NCBI RefSeq assembly: GCF_040436345.1
Contig: NC_133218.1
Location: forward strand, 3,038,021-3,102,020
Source of the DNA: Pagrus major
Taxonomy: Eukaryota > Chordata > Actinopteri > Spariformes > Sparidae
Direction of reading: 5' to 3'
DNA length: 64,000 bases
Below are positions 53,904-64,000 of this stretch, in pieces (positions within the stretch are counted from its first letter, which is position 1; each line of letters starts with the position of its first letter). Made by a program: the position numbers and the translations under genes. The notes beneath the pieces were generated by a model. The model searched no databases and had not been told where the DNA came from. It was given only the letters and a program-made list of their open reading frames with translations.

Positions 53904-54845
53904 CACTCCACCGATGTCGCTGATGCTCTGTAGATGGGTACTAAAAGCTGTGGAAATTTCTCGATTATACGATGCATCGTGATGCAGACGTGAAGGATTC
54001 TGCACTGATGCAGAGACAGAGCATAATTGAGGGTCTGCAGCTCATGTTGATTGTTGATTGTCCGGCCTCAGCTGGATTATTTCACTTGAAGCTAACATCT
54101 GCAGCCATAAATAATAACTGCTAATCAGCCAAGATCTGAGGAGGCGCTTTCAACTCTGCGGTCCAACTCTGAGAGAGGTGTGTGCAGCAGAGTCAATAGG
54201 TGCCTTATCTTAAAGCTGCCATGTGAAAACAATACTATTGTACAATATATATGTACTATATACTACAACAAACATGCAAGGCACTGCAGATGGATAAATG
54301 TTTTGTCTTTGTAAAGATGCAGCTTTTATTTTGTAGACTGCTGTAGTCTGATTATTGGAAGAACTTTCTGAATAAAAGGGGAATTTAAATGATGAAAAAG
54401 TAGCCATGCTCAGTAATATAGATCACTGAGGATTCATATCCTTTCAGTTCCATAGGAATCCAAAGTTATCAAGCAAAAATGATCATTCCTACAACCTTGA
54501 ATCATATCAGTATTGTTATATCTGTCAAAATAATTGCTACATGATTTTTTTTAAATTTATTGTTACAATATCGTGGAGCCCTAACTTTTTGGCTTTCAAC
54601 TAAGTTTTCAACTAACCAGCCACATCTTGATGACTGATTGACATTTTTGTTAACAGGTTTAAATGTTTCCTGGTCTTAAAGTGATAGTAAATTGAATGAT
54701 ATCTTTGAATTTTGGACTGATGCAGTGATTCCAGTGCATCACTATGGGCTGAGGAAATTGCTTAGGGAATTGTATGGAACTTTTCAATTTCATGTTTTCT
54801 GATTAATCAGCGAGGAACATAATGGTTAATTGAAACCCTAGTTAA

Positions 54846-55322
54846 AGTGAAACTCTTGCCAAAATGCAACCTAGTCTTATTTTGTGAAGGAACCCGAGTC
54901 AAACCTTCGTGTAAAAGCATAATTACGACAAAAAAGCCACTTTTAAGATTTACCATATTTTCGTTTTCGGAGCAAGCTACTGCTAGCATGAGTTGTTCAA
55001 AAACCTTCTTTTTACTGAACTCTGTGTACACAAACAATGTTCTCAATGCTCGTGTTCATGTGTAGAGACCCTGGTGATACTACGAGCAAAGTTTCATGTT
55101 GTGTCGAGTCTTAAATCAAAAAAATCTTAAGTCAAAAATAGCGATTTTGATGCTACCGTAATGTTGCCCCTAGCACGCAATTGAAAATTATTTTGATCCA
55201 AAAACAAAAATACGGTAAATCTTAAAAGGGGCTTTTTCGTCGTAATTATGCTTTTACACGAATGTTTGACTCGGGTTCCTTCACAAAAAAAGCCTAGGTT
55301 GCATTTTGGCGAGAGATTCACT
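54846..55322. mobile_element. TTAA-flanked fold-back MITE in bbox1 intron 1
   Basis: TTAA occurs at 54842-54845 and at 55323-55326. The ends AGTGAAACTCTTGCCAAAAT and, inverted, AGTGAATCTCTCGCCAAAAT start arms of about 120 bp that are mirrored. Because the arms are alike, the two strands encode the look-alike peptides EGTRVKPSCKSIITTKK and EGTRVKHSCKSIITTKK. These are mirror images of the repeat, not genes. 477 bp. Confidence 0.88.
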
Positions 55323-55845
55323 TTAAATAATTTTGTGGCTGCAACAAGAAAACAGCTCAACTAGTGCAGGATTTTGGACTACAGTGCACCTTTTGTTGTG
55401 TTTCTTCAAATTATGCTGCTGTTTTGCTGTGCAGCTTTGCCCAGATCTTACCAACACACTGTCAGCAGCCCAGGCTCAGAATAAACTACAGTCATAATTC
55501 CCAAAGCCCCCTGAAAAAGCTCGGAGACATTTTGGCATTGTGTGGGACCATGATTTTGCTTCTTTGATTTGGGTGTAAAGTAGATAAGACTTAAGATTTA
55601 AGCTGCAAAAAATGCTGTCAATGCTTTTCAACTCATCAGTGCATTATTTTAGCATCCTCACTCTGGCTCATGATATACTCATGATATACTACTACTTCAT
55701 TTGTTTAGAATTGTGACATAAGTAAATTTAGCCTGGCAGGAGACTCTCACTGTTGGTAACTTGTAAAATTCAGTTTATTATTCACACCTAGTTTTTAAAC
55801 ATTACAGCTGAAAGAGTGAAGTCTTCTCTGTCTCTGTCTCCACAG

Positions 55846-55900
55846 AGTTGTTGGCCCTTGCTGTTCTAGAGACGCAGTTGCCTGGAGAGAACCATTCAGA
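55846..55900 (+). other. bbox1: bbox1 5' UTR part of exon 2
   Basis: Follows the acceptor at 55844-55845 and runs to the start codon. No ATG lies in it. It stays open in frame with the CDS, so an even earlier start cannot be formally excluded, but there is none in this exon. Confidence 0.7.
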
Positions 55901-56308
55901 ATGTGGATGAGTACATTTTCACGTGTCGCCCTGCCTGCCCTGCAGAGGAGCAGCTCTGCCATTGCCTACCAGGCTCTAAGGGCTAGTAGCAGACCAGGAC
56001 TACAGTCTGCAGGTCAGCTGTCCTCTCGTCTGACCTCAGTGCAGCTTCGTGGGCAGCAGACATTGGGGTCAGCTTCCCTCCCTCTGGTTCGCCACTCAGT
56101 GAGGCATGCCAGGGCCCTGGATGAGGAGAGGATGATGGAGGTGGAGTGGGAGGATGGAGGCCAAAGTCTGTACCCATTCACATGGCTGAGAGACAACTGC
56201 CAGTGTCCACTGTGTACCCTGGAGTCAGCTCAGGCCCGGAAACTGTTGATGGCTGATCTTGATATCCACACAGGAGTCGACATTGTGGAGGTCCTCAATG
56301 ACAACAAG
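55901..56308 (+). CDS. bbox1: Gamma-butyrobetaine dioxygenase, first coding exon
   Basis: Encodes residues 1-136 of Bbox1, the Fe(II)/2-oxoglutarate oxygenase that hydroxylates gamma-butyrobetaine to L-carnitine. From residue about 70 it follows human BBOX1: ALDEERMMEVEWEDGGQSLY, then the zinc-site motif RDNCQCPLC with C100, C102 and C105 (human C38, C40, C43), and SAQARKLL. The first 73 residues are an extra N-terminal extension with nine Arg, no Lys and no Asp or Glu, rich in Ser, Ala and Leu, which looks like a mitochondrial presequence. The start at 55901 has A at -3. The exon is 408 bp, phase 0, ending ACAAG before the donor GTAGGC at 56309. Reading past it runs into intron and a stop at 56359. 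Confidence 0.95.
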
Positions 56309-58206
56309 GTAGGCTGCTACTATCCGACTCCTGCTTTGAGGTTCACAAACTCTGCATGAATGATCTATATTAACAAAAGCAAAAGATGAATGTTTGAATT
56401 ATTATCCAAAATGGATGGGGCTTTTCCATACACATTTACTGACTTGGCTTGACCTGGTTTGACTCGACACTTCAGATTTGCATTTCCACAACAACAGGGG
56501 AACTGCTTGGTGTGTCTTTAACTAATAATCTGCTTCTCTTGAGTAGTGGTCAATGGAGTGACTGTAAATACTCTTCTCCCTACAGGATTATTGAAGAGTA
56601 GCAAGCTAAACATGTTTCATTTCCTATAAATTCTTCACAATGAAGTTATCCAGAAGCTTTTATTATGAAGCAGAAAATCAGGAAATGTTATGTGACGTCC
56701 ACCTGAAAGCGAACATGATGGAACAGTAAAATAAAGCAGATATCTGAAAGTACAAACGGGGATGCAGGACAGAAACTAGAGATTCAGATAGAAGCAAAAG
56801 AAGTACTGAGAGCACAGAAACTTTTAATAACACCTGGCGCTCTGGTATCTTGCACAGACATGGGTCTCGCAATTGCAATACAAGCTTGTTTTAGGGGGAG
56901 AAGGGCACTGGTTGGCTGTGAGACGTCACTGCAGCCTGCTAGCAGGCGGATACGAAATGTTCCATTTTGGGAATGGTACTGGAAAGGTAAATCAGCGTGG
57001 CATAGTTTGACTCGATGTGGCCAAAAGTGCCAGTGAAAAAGCCCCATAAATGTCACGATTTGTAAATTTTACAGAGCCTACATCCTGGTTCAATGTTAAC
57101 TTTCTTTAATACTGTAGTTGGGTTCAGTTTTAAAATTCCCCTGAATGGTGATAATAGACATTTTGGATGTATTAAGTTTCATGTTCACTTACCGTTACTC
57201 TTGTAATAACTAAAACCTCGAAAACCCTTAATTTCATTACACAATATCACTACCTAGTGGGATATTATTGTTACAAGGTGAATATATAGTATGATACTTT
57301 CAAGAAACTGTTAAGCCCCTTACATTTTTTATTTTATTACTCTGCATTTTTATTTATCTTTGTGTGTTAAACAACACAACTCGTACTATACTTTGGTATC
57401 ATGAATCTTGTTTATTAATGGAATTTACACTTTGCTGACTGTTTGAGGGCAACTGCCTGGTGATAGACTGTGAGGTAAGACGATCTAATTTTGGCAGAGG
57501 CACACGTTCAGCCTGACCTTTAAGTCCTCCAGAGGAACCACCTGCATCCCTCCGCTCACAAAGGTGGTTTGGCCCCTCGAGTGGGACACAGATATAAACA
57601 GATTGCTTTGACGTGACAGTGTTGCCAAGCTACCTTGTGCCATTTGCTTTTGTTGATAGAAATCAAATTCAATAAGTATACTGTATTGTTTTTTGTTTCC
57701 TGTGCCAAGATTTACAGAGAGAAGCTTATCGTCGTGAGCGTGTGTTTTCGAATAGCACAAAAATAATTTCATCCTTGCCTCTGGCTATAGAAAAAGATTA
57801 GAGGACACACTGGCCAAAATCCTCCATGATTTTTTTAAAAAAAAGCAGATGGTAAACATTGGAAATCCTTATTTGAAAAGGGAAAAAAGCATTTCCTTCT
57901 CAGTTTTATGAATCAAAGGGCATATTTAAAGTGTATTCCTAAGGGGCAGATGAATATTATTTCCGGAAACGAGAAATAAGAAAATCTAAAATCTAAAGTA
58001 TTTTTTAAAAAAAAGCATATCCAGTAAATATTTCAAATTTACCAGTCAATAAAGGTTTTCATTTACTCTTAACTTGAAAGAGATGGTGCACTTTCATTTG
58101 ATGGCTCATAATTACAAAATATTAAGAGGTGGAAACATGGAGAGAAAAAAAGAGCTAAAATGTCTCGACCAGTTTTGGGATCAATAAGCCTTTTGTCTCT
58201 CCACAG
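56309..58206 (+). other. bbox1: bbox1 intron 2
   Basis: 1898 bp with GT at 56309 and CTCCACAG ending at 58206. No repeat end or embedded gene was recognised. The 66- to 95-aa ORFs inside are chance. Confidence 0.9.
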
Positions 58207-58321
58207 GTGTCCATTGTGTGGCCGGACCAACACACCAGTGTGTTTGACGCAGAGTGGCTGAAGAAACGCTGTTTCTCTCCTGCTGCCAGACAAGCAATGC
58301 AGGAGGAACTTTTCCTCAACA
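58207..58321 (+). CDS. bbox1: Gamma-butyrobetaine dioxygenase, second coding exon
   Basis: Continues the protein from residue 137: VSIVWPDQHTSVFDAEWLKK, then RCFSPAARQAMQEELFLN. H145 corresponds to the fourth zinc ligand (human H82) of the N-terminal domain, so the zinc site C100/C102/C105/H145 is complete across the two exons. The exon is 115 bp (38 codons plus one base) and ends before the consensus donor GTGAGT at 58322. The double-stranded beta-helix domain that holds the Fe and 2-oxoglutarate ligands is not in the window, so the gene is cut by the right edge. Confidence 0.95.
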
Positions 58322-59708
58322 GTGAGTCCACCTTTTCTAATTTAAATTTAATTCGTCTTTAATATACGTTTTTGTTGAAAGTGTTTTAGAGAGGTGATTC
58401 ATTTTTGCAGGACGAGGTTGAGGTGCTGTTGTATTGTGTTATAGACGGGTGTTTGTATTTATTTGTCCACCTCATTTATATCATTAGGGAAGCCTAAATA
58501 ACAGAAACACCTCTCAATATAATAAAATACAGTTTAACAGCACTACAAACTACAGCTTCCAAAGTGAGTCAAACCCCTCTCTGAAACAGTTTCAACTGAA
58601 CATTAAACACTTCACACATGGAGGATTTATTACAGGACTGTTGTGGTGAACTGCATTAGTTTGAATTCAGGGTACTTAAAAAATACATTCCAATGGTCAC
58701 TTTATTGTGTGTCAGAGGCTTTTTATGCAGAGTCTTTCTGATGTACTTGAAAACTACAACGTGCTCATCTCCTCCCAGATGTATAAACTGAATGCATGCA
58801 CAAATTAAGTCATTTTGGTAGTACCGATAAGATAAAAAAAAATAATGATTTTCATAGTTCATACAAACTGCTGTAATGAAAGGCCAGTACTGACTGAACC
58901 ATACTGGTGTGATCACTTTCTAATTGATTACCCTGTAGTTGATGTAATGTTTAAAGAGATGTATTTGAAAGAAGGCCATGAATCACAACACAGCCTTCCT
59001 AAAAAATAACAGCATGAACAAAACACTGTCATGAATTACTGCATTTTCAAAGTTGTATCTTCGAACAGAAATTTGTCTGCTTGCCAAGCAGCGAGTGTTG
59101 TACTGTTTGTACCTGTTTGTACGTGAATAACAAACCGTCAGACCCGATGAAGCTCGACATGGATGACAGTTTCCTCACTGTGACCACATTCACTGTGATT
59201 TATTACAGAAAACAAGAGGATCTAATTTTCATATTTTCCCATTGCTGTAACCACAATTGAGAGTGCGTAATTGTGTACATTCCAGCATGACATTTAATGT
59301 CTGTTTTAAAGTCAGAATAAAAAATAAAACTGAAAGTGCTTCTGCTTTAGCAGTTCTACAGATAAACAGTCATTTCAGTCTTCAGTTGTATGATTTTTTT
59401 GTTTTGATGTCTAGTTCTTTGCTTCCTAATTCCCATTGTTGGTTCATGAAAGAGAGAGTCAACAGAGTACTCAGCTGAAATTAGTTTCACCCTGACATTA
59501 GTGTAAAATGACAAAAAGTGAAATTTGTGATTTATGCACTCCAGAGGTTTATGGACTTTTTTCAGTCATCATTTCTCTAGTTCTCTTATCTTTTTTTCCT
59601 ACTTTTAAAATAATTGTTAATATAATATAATAAAATAATTGTTAATTAAAATAATCTGAAAAAAATTGTCTTAATTATTATTATTATTATTTTGAATGTA
59701 ATTTTACA

Positions 59709-60055
59709 GTGACAGTCGGTCACTGTCAAGGATGTCACAGTATCGCCTTCATCGACTACGAGGAACCTGGCTGTAATCCTCAACAACAGACTATCCTGCA
59801 CCCCCAACCTCACTGCTGTGACCCGATCCTGCAGATTTGCCCTCTACATTATCCGCAGGATCCGGTCTTTCCTCACAAAGGACAGATGAGGGCTTGAAAA
59901 TTGTTTCTATTTTTTCATTCTTACTCTATCGACGGTGATATGTTGTGGTTTCTTTCTTGTGACAAGTGTACTTATCGTAAGTGGCTTTGGACAAAAGTGT
60001 CTGCTAAATGCCCTAAATGTAAATGTATTAGGTTAACACTTGGCATGTGGGAACA
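59709..60055 (+). mobile_element. L2-type LINE fragment
   Basis: One + strand frame (about 59757-59889) reads RNLAVILNNRLSCTPNLTAV and then RSCRFALYIIRRIRSFL before a stop, typical of L2 reverse transcriptase just after its catalytic core. About 80 bp later comes the 3' end block CGTAAGTGGCTTTGGACAAA, AGTGTCTGCTAAATGCCC, TAAATGTAAATGTA. The part between is deleted. A dead, short copy. The 62-aa ORF in another frame is a shadow. Confidence 0.85.
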
Positions 60056-61101
60056 GCAGGAATTGAGTGGTATTGGACAAAAGGCTTGTTCATAATCAAC
60101 ATTTAATCAAGAAGCTGCGCTCTGATGTGTGTGTGTAGCTGTTATAATAAAAATTAGTGAACTTTCTCCACTAACCACTCCTGAAGAAAAAAGATGCCCC
60201 TGATTTAAACTCTTCTTTCCACACAATTTTTTTTCTCAGTAACATAACAGGGTTGTTAAGGAAGTAGGATTTTCTACAGACTGGAAAGAGAAGTCATTTT
60301 ACAGTACATTTACAATGGCCCAATACACTTTACAGCCTGCCAGACAGCAGAGGAGAAAGTTTAGCTATGGAACAAGGTAGCGGCGTTTCAGTGGAGCGGG
60401 GGATGGACTGAAGTCGGTTTGTGTACACGCACGTGGTCCTGAAGGACCCACAGGGCTGAGCGGCTCCTGCTCTGTTCCACACTGATTAAGGTCGTGTGTG
60501 TGCGGTGTTGCAGAGCTCCTCCATTCATGTTGAAGTGTAAACAGATCCCCCTCATAGCAATTTACAGACAGATAGGCTTTTTTGTAATGGAGATTCTTTT
60601 CAGCCGTTCTCAGCACAGAGCCAGGAGCGCTCCTGGAAGATACTGCTAAGCTCATACACCAAAATACAATACAAGATGACGTGCACGCACACACTCACAC
60701 TCTGGGTTTAATTATTTCCTCATGAGCACCAGCCTGAAATTCTTTTGCACCGGAAAAAATCGGGAAAGGTAGCGTTCACCTCCGAGTATTTTGCTCACAT
60801 TGTCACTCCTTACTTCTCCATGAAGTTAACTCACTGAAGCGTAGTCCACAGTTTGAATTTCTGTTTCCTTTTTCATGCAGTGCACCTAGATTTTACAGGC
60901 CCACGTTTGCCTGTTAAAGTGTTCTCAACAGTGAAAGTTAAGCACACTCGGGACACTGTGAGGTCAATATGAAAATTGGAGCTCTGGGGATATTATTCTG
61001 CCTGTACTATACCTCCTGTTCTTATGTCTGAAGTAATGTTTTTTTCTTCTGCTTTTACCGTTTCTATGGAGTTGTGCAACTCAAACCACAGTATGTAGTT
61101 C

Positions 61102-61129
61102 AGCAGCAGCAGCAGCAGGAGCAGCAGTA
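61102..61129 (+). repeat. (CAG)n short tract
   Basis: About nine CAG-like units, one of them changed to GAG. Intronic, so it codes for nothing. Confidence 0.9.
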
Positions 61130-64000
61130 GTTATTATTGGAGGGAGAACTCGTATCATTCAAGGACACTTAGAAATAACAGCTTTTAACATGTTTACTTT
61201 ACAGTTTTAAATAGGGAAATCAACTAGAATGTGTTTAATTTGTGTAGTGCTGCAATGATTAATCGTGTAGTTGTCTACTTTTAAATGAATCCCCACAACT
61301 TTTTTGATAATCTATTAATCAGTTTGAATATTTATTTAATCATAAAAAAACAATTTTCTGAGTCAGTCTTTTTAAATTTGAATATTTTCTGGTTTCTTTC
61401 CTCGTCTGTGACAGTAAGTTGAAGTCTTTGAATTGTGGACAAAACAAGACATTTGAGGACGTCATCCTGGGCTTTAGGAAACACTGATCGACATTTTCCC
61501 CCATTTTCTGACTAACAACAAATCGTCTAATCTAGAGAATAACCAACAGATTAATCAACAATTAAAAAAAATCATTAGATGCAGCACTAAATTTGTGTTT
61601 CTCACACATTATAGAATATTTTCTAGGCAAATGTTCAAGGTTACTATTAACTATCATTCTCAGACAGTTAATCTTCCTTTTAATGACCCTCCATGCATCG
61701 TAACTGTCCTGTCAGTTCTTCAGGTAAAACTTTATCTTCAAATGTCGACTGTAGCATATTGGAGGCACATGTGATTTATCAGCATCACCAGTTTATTGTC
61801 CTCGCACATCTACTCCAGACAAAACTGAACCGAGGCACAGAACGTCTGCATGTGAAACATGCTAAGGCAGCGGACCCTCTGAAAAGCTGCCGTCTGTATA
61901 AATGTGAGCCTCATTCAGACCCCCTTCTGTCGCTGCCATATGGAAAACCGATTTAGAGTGAGGGTCAAGAGAAAGAAAAGATCTGCATGTTCTTAGCAAA
62001 CACAAGCACACCGTTGTCAGTATTTCCTTCCTTGGGAACGAACAAATCCCTGAGCCTGTAGGCATGTGTAACCAGGAATTTGAACTCAAACTGCCTGGTG
62101 TCCAACCCTGAGGAGTTAACACAGACATTTTCTCATTACATTTCTTAACATCCCAATATACCGTTATTGTTAGAACACTATATTTTAGTTTTTTGCTGTG
62201 TTTTATGGTCCGCTTTGGAATTTTACCATGTTTGTTACATGTTTGCTTTCTTTATGGTCCACTGAGCAGTGGGCAGCTTTCGTCAAAAATGTAACCAACT
62301 AGTATGTGCTGTCAGGTTTGTTGTCTCTGTAAGCTACAACACAAGTGTTACATGTCATTCAAAGATTCAACCTTTGGTATTCACACGTGCCGTTTCCTCA
62401 CTTGCATGTGCACTTTGAGCCTTTCACGTCACTCGGAGGAGAGTGATGATGTCGAATTGCTCTCGGGAACACCAGAAGCTTATGTCACTCACAGCCTTAT
62501 CAGCAGTGACTCTTCTTTTCACCGATAAATCTGTCAGTGATTTACTCAAACGGCTGCCAGATGCTTTTAATATTTGAACCATGTCATCGTCTCAGGCCTC
62601 CCATTTTGCGCTTGTCATGTTTGTTTAGTCGAGGTAGGAATCATGACTAATTTCACGTCACTGGTATTTAAAAGGCGGATGTGAAACAGGTTAAATGGAT
62701 CCTTTTCGAAATGTAAAAATATGCCCAAACGCATGGTTTTCTGACCGTTTTCTCTCACACGTAGTCAGTAACTTACACTGGTAGTTTGTAAAAGGAGTCT
62801 GTCGTCTTTCCCAGATGCCTTTAAGAGCATTTGCTAATTCAGAAATCTGTTTCTATTGCTCACCCTCAACAAAGCGTAATAGCATGTCATTTTTGAGTCA
62901 TTTGCTTTGACCACTCAGATTAAGTGTGCTTATTGAAATAAGTGCCACTGCTTGGCTTTCTTTGGCTAACCTCCCTGTCATATTATTTTCTGCTCTGCAG
63001 GTCTAAGTTTGATATGGTTTTACACATCAAGCAACAGTGGCTGAATGGTAGTTTGACAAAAGAGCTTAAAGATTTTCGCCCCTTTACTATAATCATTGTT
63101 ATGAATAGTTTTTGTTCCCCTTGTTCCTCCAGTTGATTGATAATTTTATTTTCTCATAGCAGGATGAGAGGAGTTGACCCTAAAGAATGGAAATCAACAC
63201 CTATGTTCAGCTCCCTGTTTCTGATTAACGATGAAGGTGCATTGGTCTGTATGAAGGTTATTTTATTGTTCTTATAATGTATGGCACCGAGTTAGAATTG
63301 GGATTTAATTTCAAAAATTTATTTAGTCTCAGTCTTGGAGATTGTATCCTTGACACTTGCATTGATCATCAGTAAAACTGAACAATACACCATATAAGAA
63401 CCAAGAACCTTGATTCTTCAGGAATTTTACAATCCATTTTACCTTACAACACAGTTTAGTCCAAGGGATTGTACCATAAGACACTAAAAAGTAATACTAT
63501 GTACTCAGATATTTAAAATGACGTAAGTATACCAGAACACACTTGAAAAATACAAAAGCTTCAATTTCTTAAATCAAAAAGAGCACACTTTACTACAACA
63601 TGACTGTGCTCACCTAGGTTTCAATTTGCTGTAAGTAAAAGCTAAGTAAAGCTCACAGCATATAGCTATTCACTACACGGTCATAAAAAATGCACTGCAA
63701 GTATTTAGAAGATTAGGAGACGTAGAAAGGAGTCTGCTGGACAAATTTAGTGAAATTTATTGTTTTTCTCAAGAGTGTGATTGACAGGAAATGATGACAC
63801 TAAAGGCGCGATGAGATTTCTCTCAATGTAGCAGCTGTCCCTCTCCTCCTCTGGCCTGCCAGAAAACGTCCCTAGTTATGAGTCACAGCCAGATCTGTGA
63901 ACAATATCTAACCTCAAGCTGTAGATTGTGCGTCAAAAATTCCCTGGCACCTTACCACATCTTTACCTCAACTATCTGGTCTTAACCAGTCTTTTTGTCG

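Larger units (their letters stand above)
53038..55845 (+). other. bbox1: bbox1 intron 1 (presumed)
   Basis: About 2.8 kb between the GTAAGG donor at 53038 and the TCTCCACAG acceptor ending at 55845. It contains a LINE 3' fragment and a fold-back MITE. Confidence 0.55.
58322..64000 (+). other. bbox1: bbox1 intron 3, running off the window
   Basis: At least 5.7 kb. I searched by eye for the next expected exon (human equivalent begins around CQYWGSELQLP) and did not see it, so it most likely lies past 64000. It contains an L2 fragment (59709-60055), a short CAG run (61102-61129) and several unrecognised ORFs. Confidence 0.8.

Noticed and set aside
62942..63136. Possible further bbox1 exon after CTCTGCAG at 63000
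   Set aside because: The following translation does not match the Bbox1 segment expected next, and no good donor follows.

Overview
The window looks like nuclear DNA of a ray-finned fish, probably a spiny-rayed (percomorph) teleost. The evidence is intron-bearing vertebrate genes, GT-AG splice sites, very low coding density, and a dense load of teleost-type transposons: Tc1 with DD34E transposase, a Penelope-like element with a GIY-YIG domain, L2-type LINE, hAT MITEs and many TTAA-flanked MITEs. Species cannot be told from this sequence alone.

Only two host genes are convincingly present, both on the + strand. fibin (fin bud initiation factor, 46617-47240) is a complete single-exon gene for a small secreted protein. 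bbox1 (gamma-butyrobetaine dioxygenase, last enzyme of carnitine synthesis) starts about 5.7 kb downstream. A probable non-coding exon ends at 53037, coding exons lie at 55901-56308 and 58207-58321, and the catalytic exons lie beyond the right edge. FIBIN next to BBOX1 in the same orientation is also the human 11p14 arrangement, so this is conserved synteny. The two genes have no known functional link.

Region by region: 1-46.3 kb is a gene-poor stretch where no host exon could be recognised. It holds a hAT MITE nested in another inverted-repeat element (0.2-1.3 kb), SINE-like repeats (2.1, 5.4 and 19.2 kb), an (AT)n palindrome (7.4 kb), a stack of nested inverted-repeat elements (14.3-15.9 kb), a Penelope-like fragment (30.5-31.5 kb), a young Tc1 element with identical 202-bp terminal repeats (34.5-36.1 kb), and several MITEs at 39-43 kb. 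fibin sits at 46.6-47.2 kb, bracketed by two pairs of oppositely oriented repeats. 47.4-51 kb is again repeats, including a large fold-back element. 52.9-64 kb is the bbox1 5' half, with a LINE tail and a fold-back MITE in intron 1 and an L2 fragment in intron 3.

I found no convincing new multi-gene system. The most interesting points are an Arg-rich, acid-free N-terminal extension on Bbox1 that looks like a mitochondrial presequence (the mammalian enzyme is cytosolic), a MITE that appears to supply the fibin poly(A) signals, and several clear transposon-on-transposon insertions. Names of repeat families rest on recall of teleost repeats and on end structure, not on a database search.
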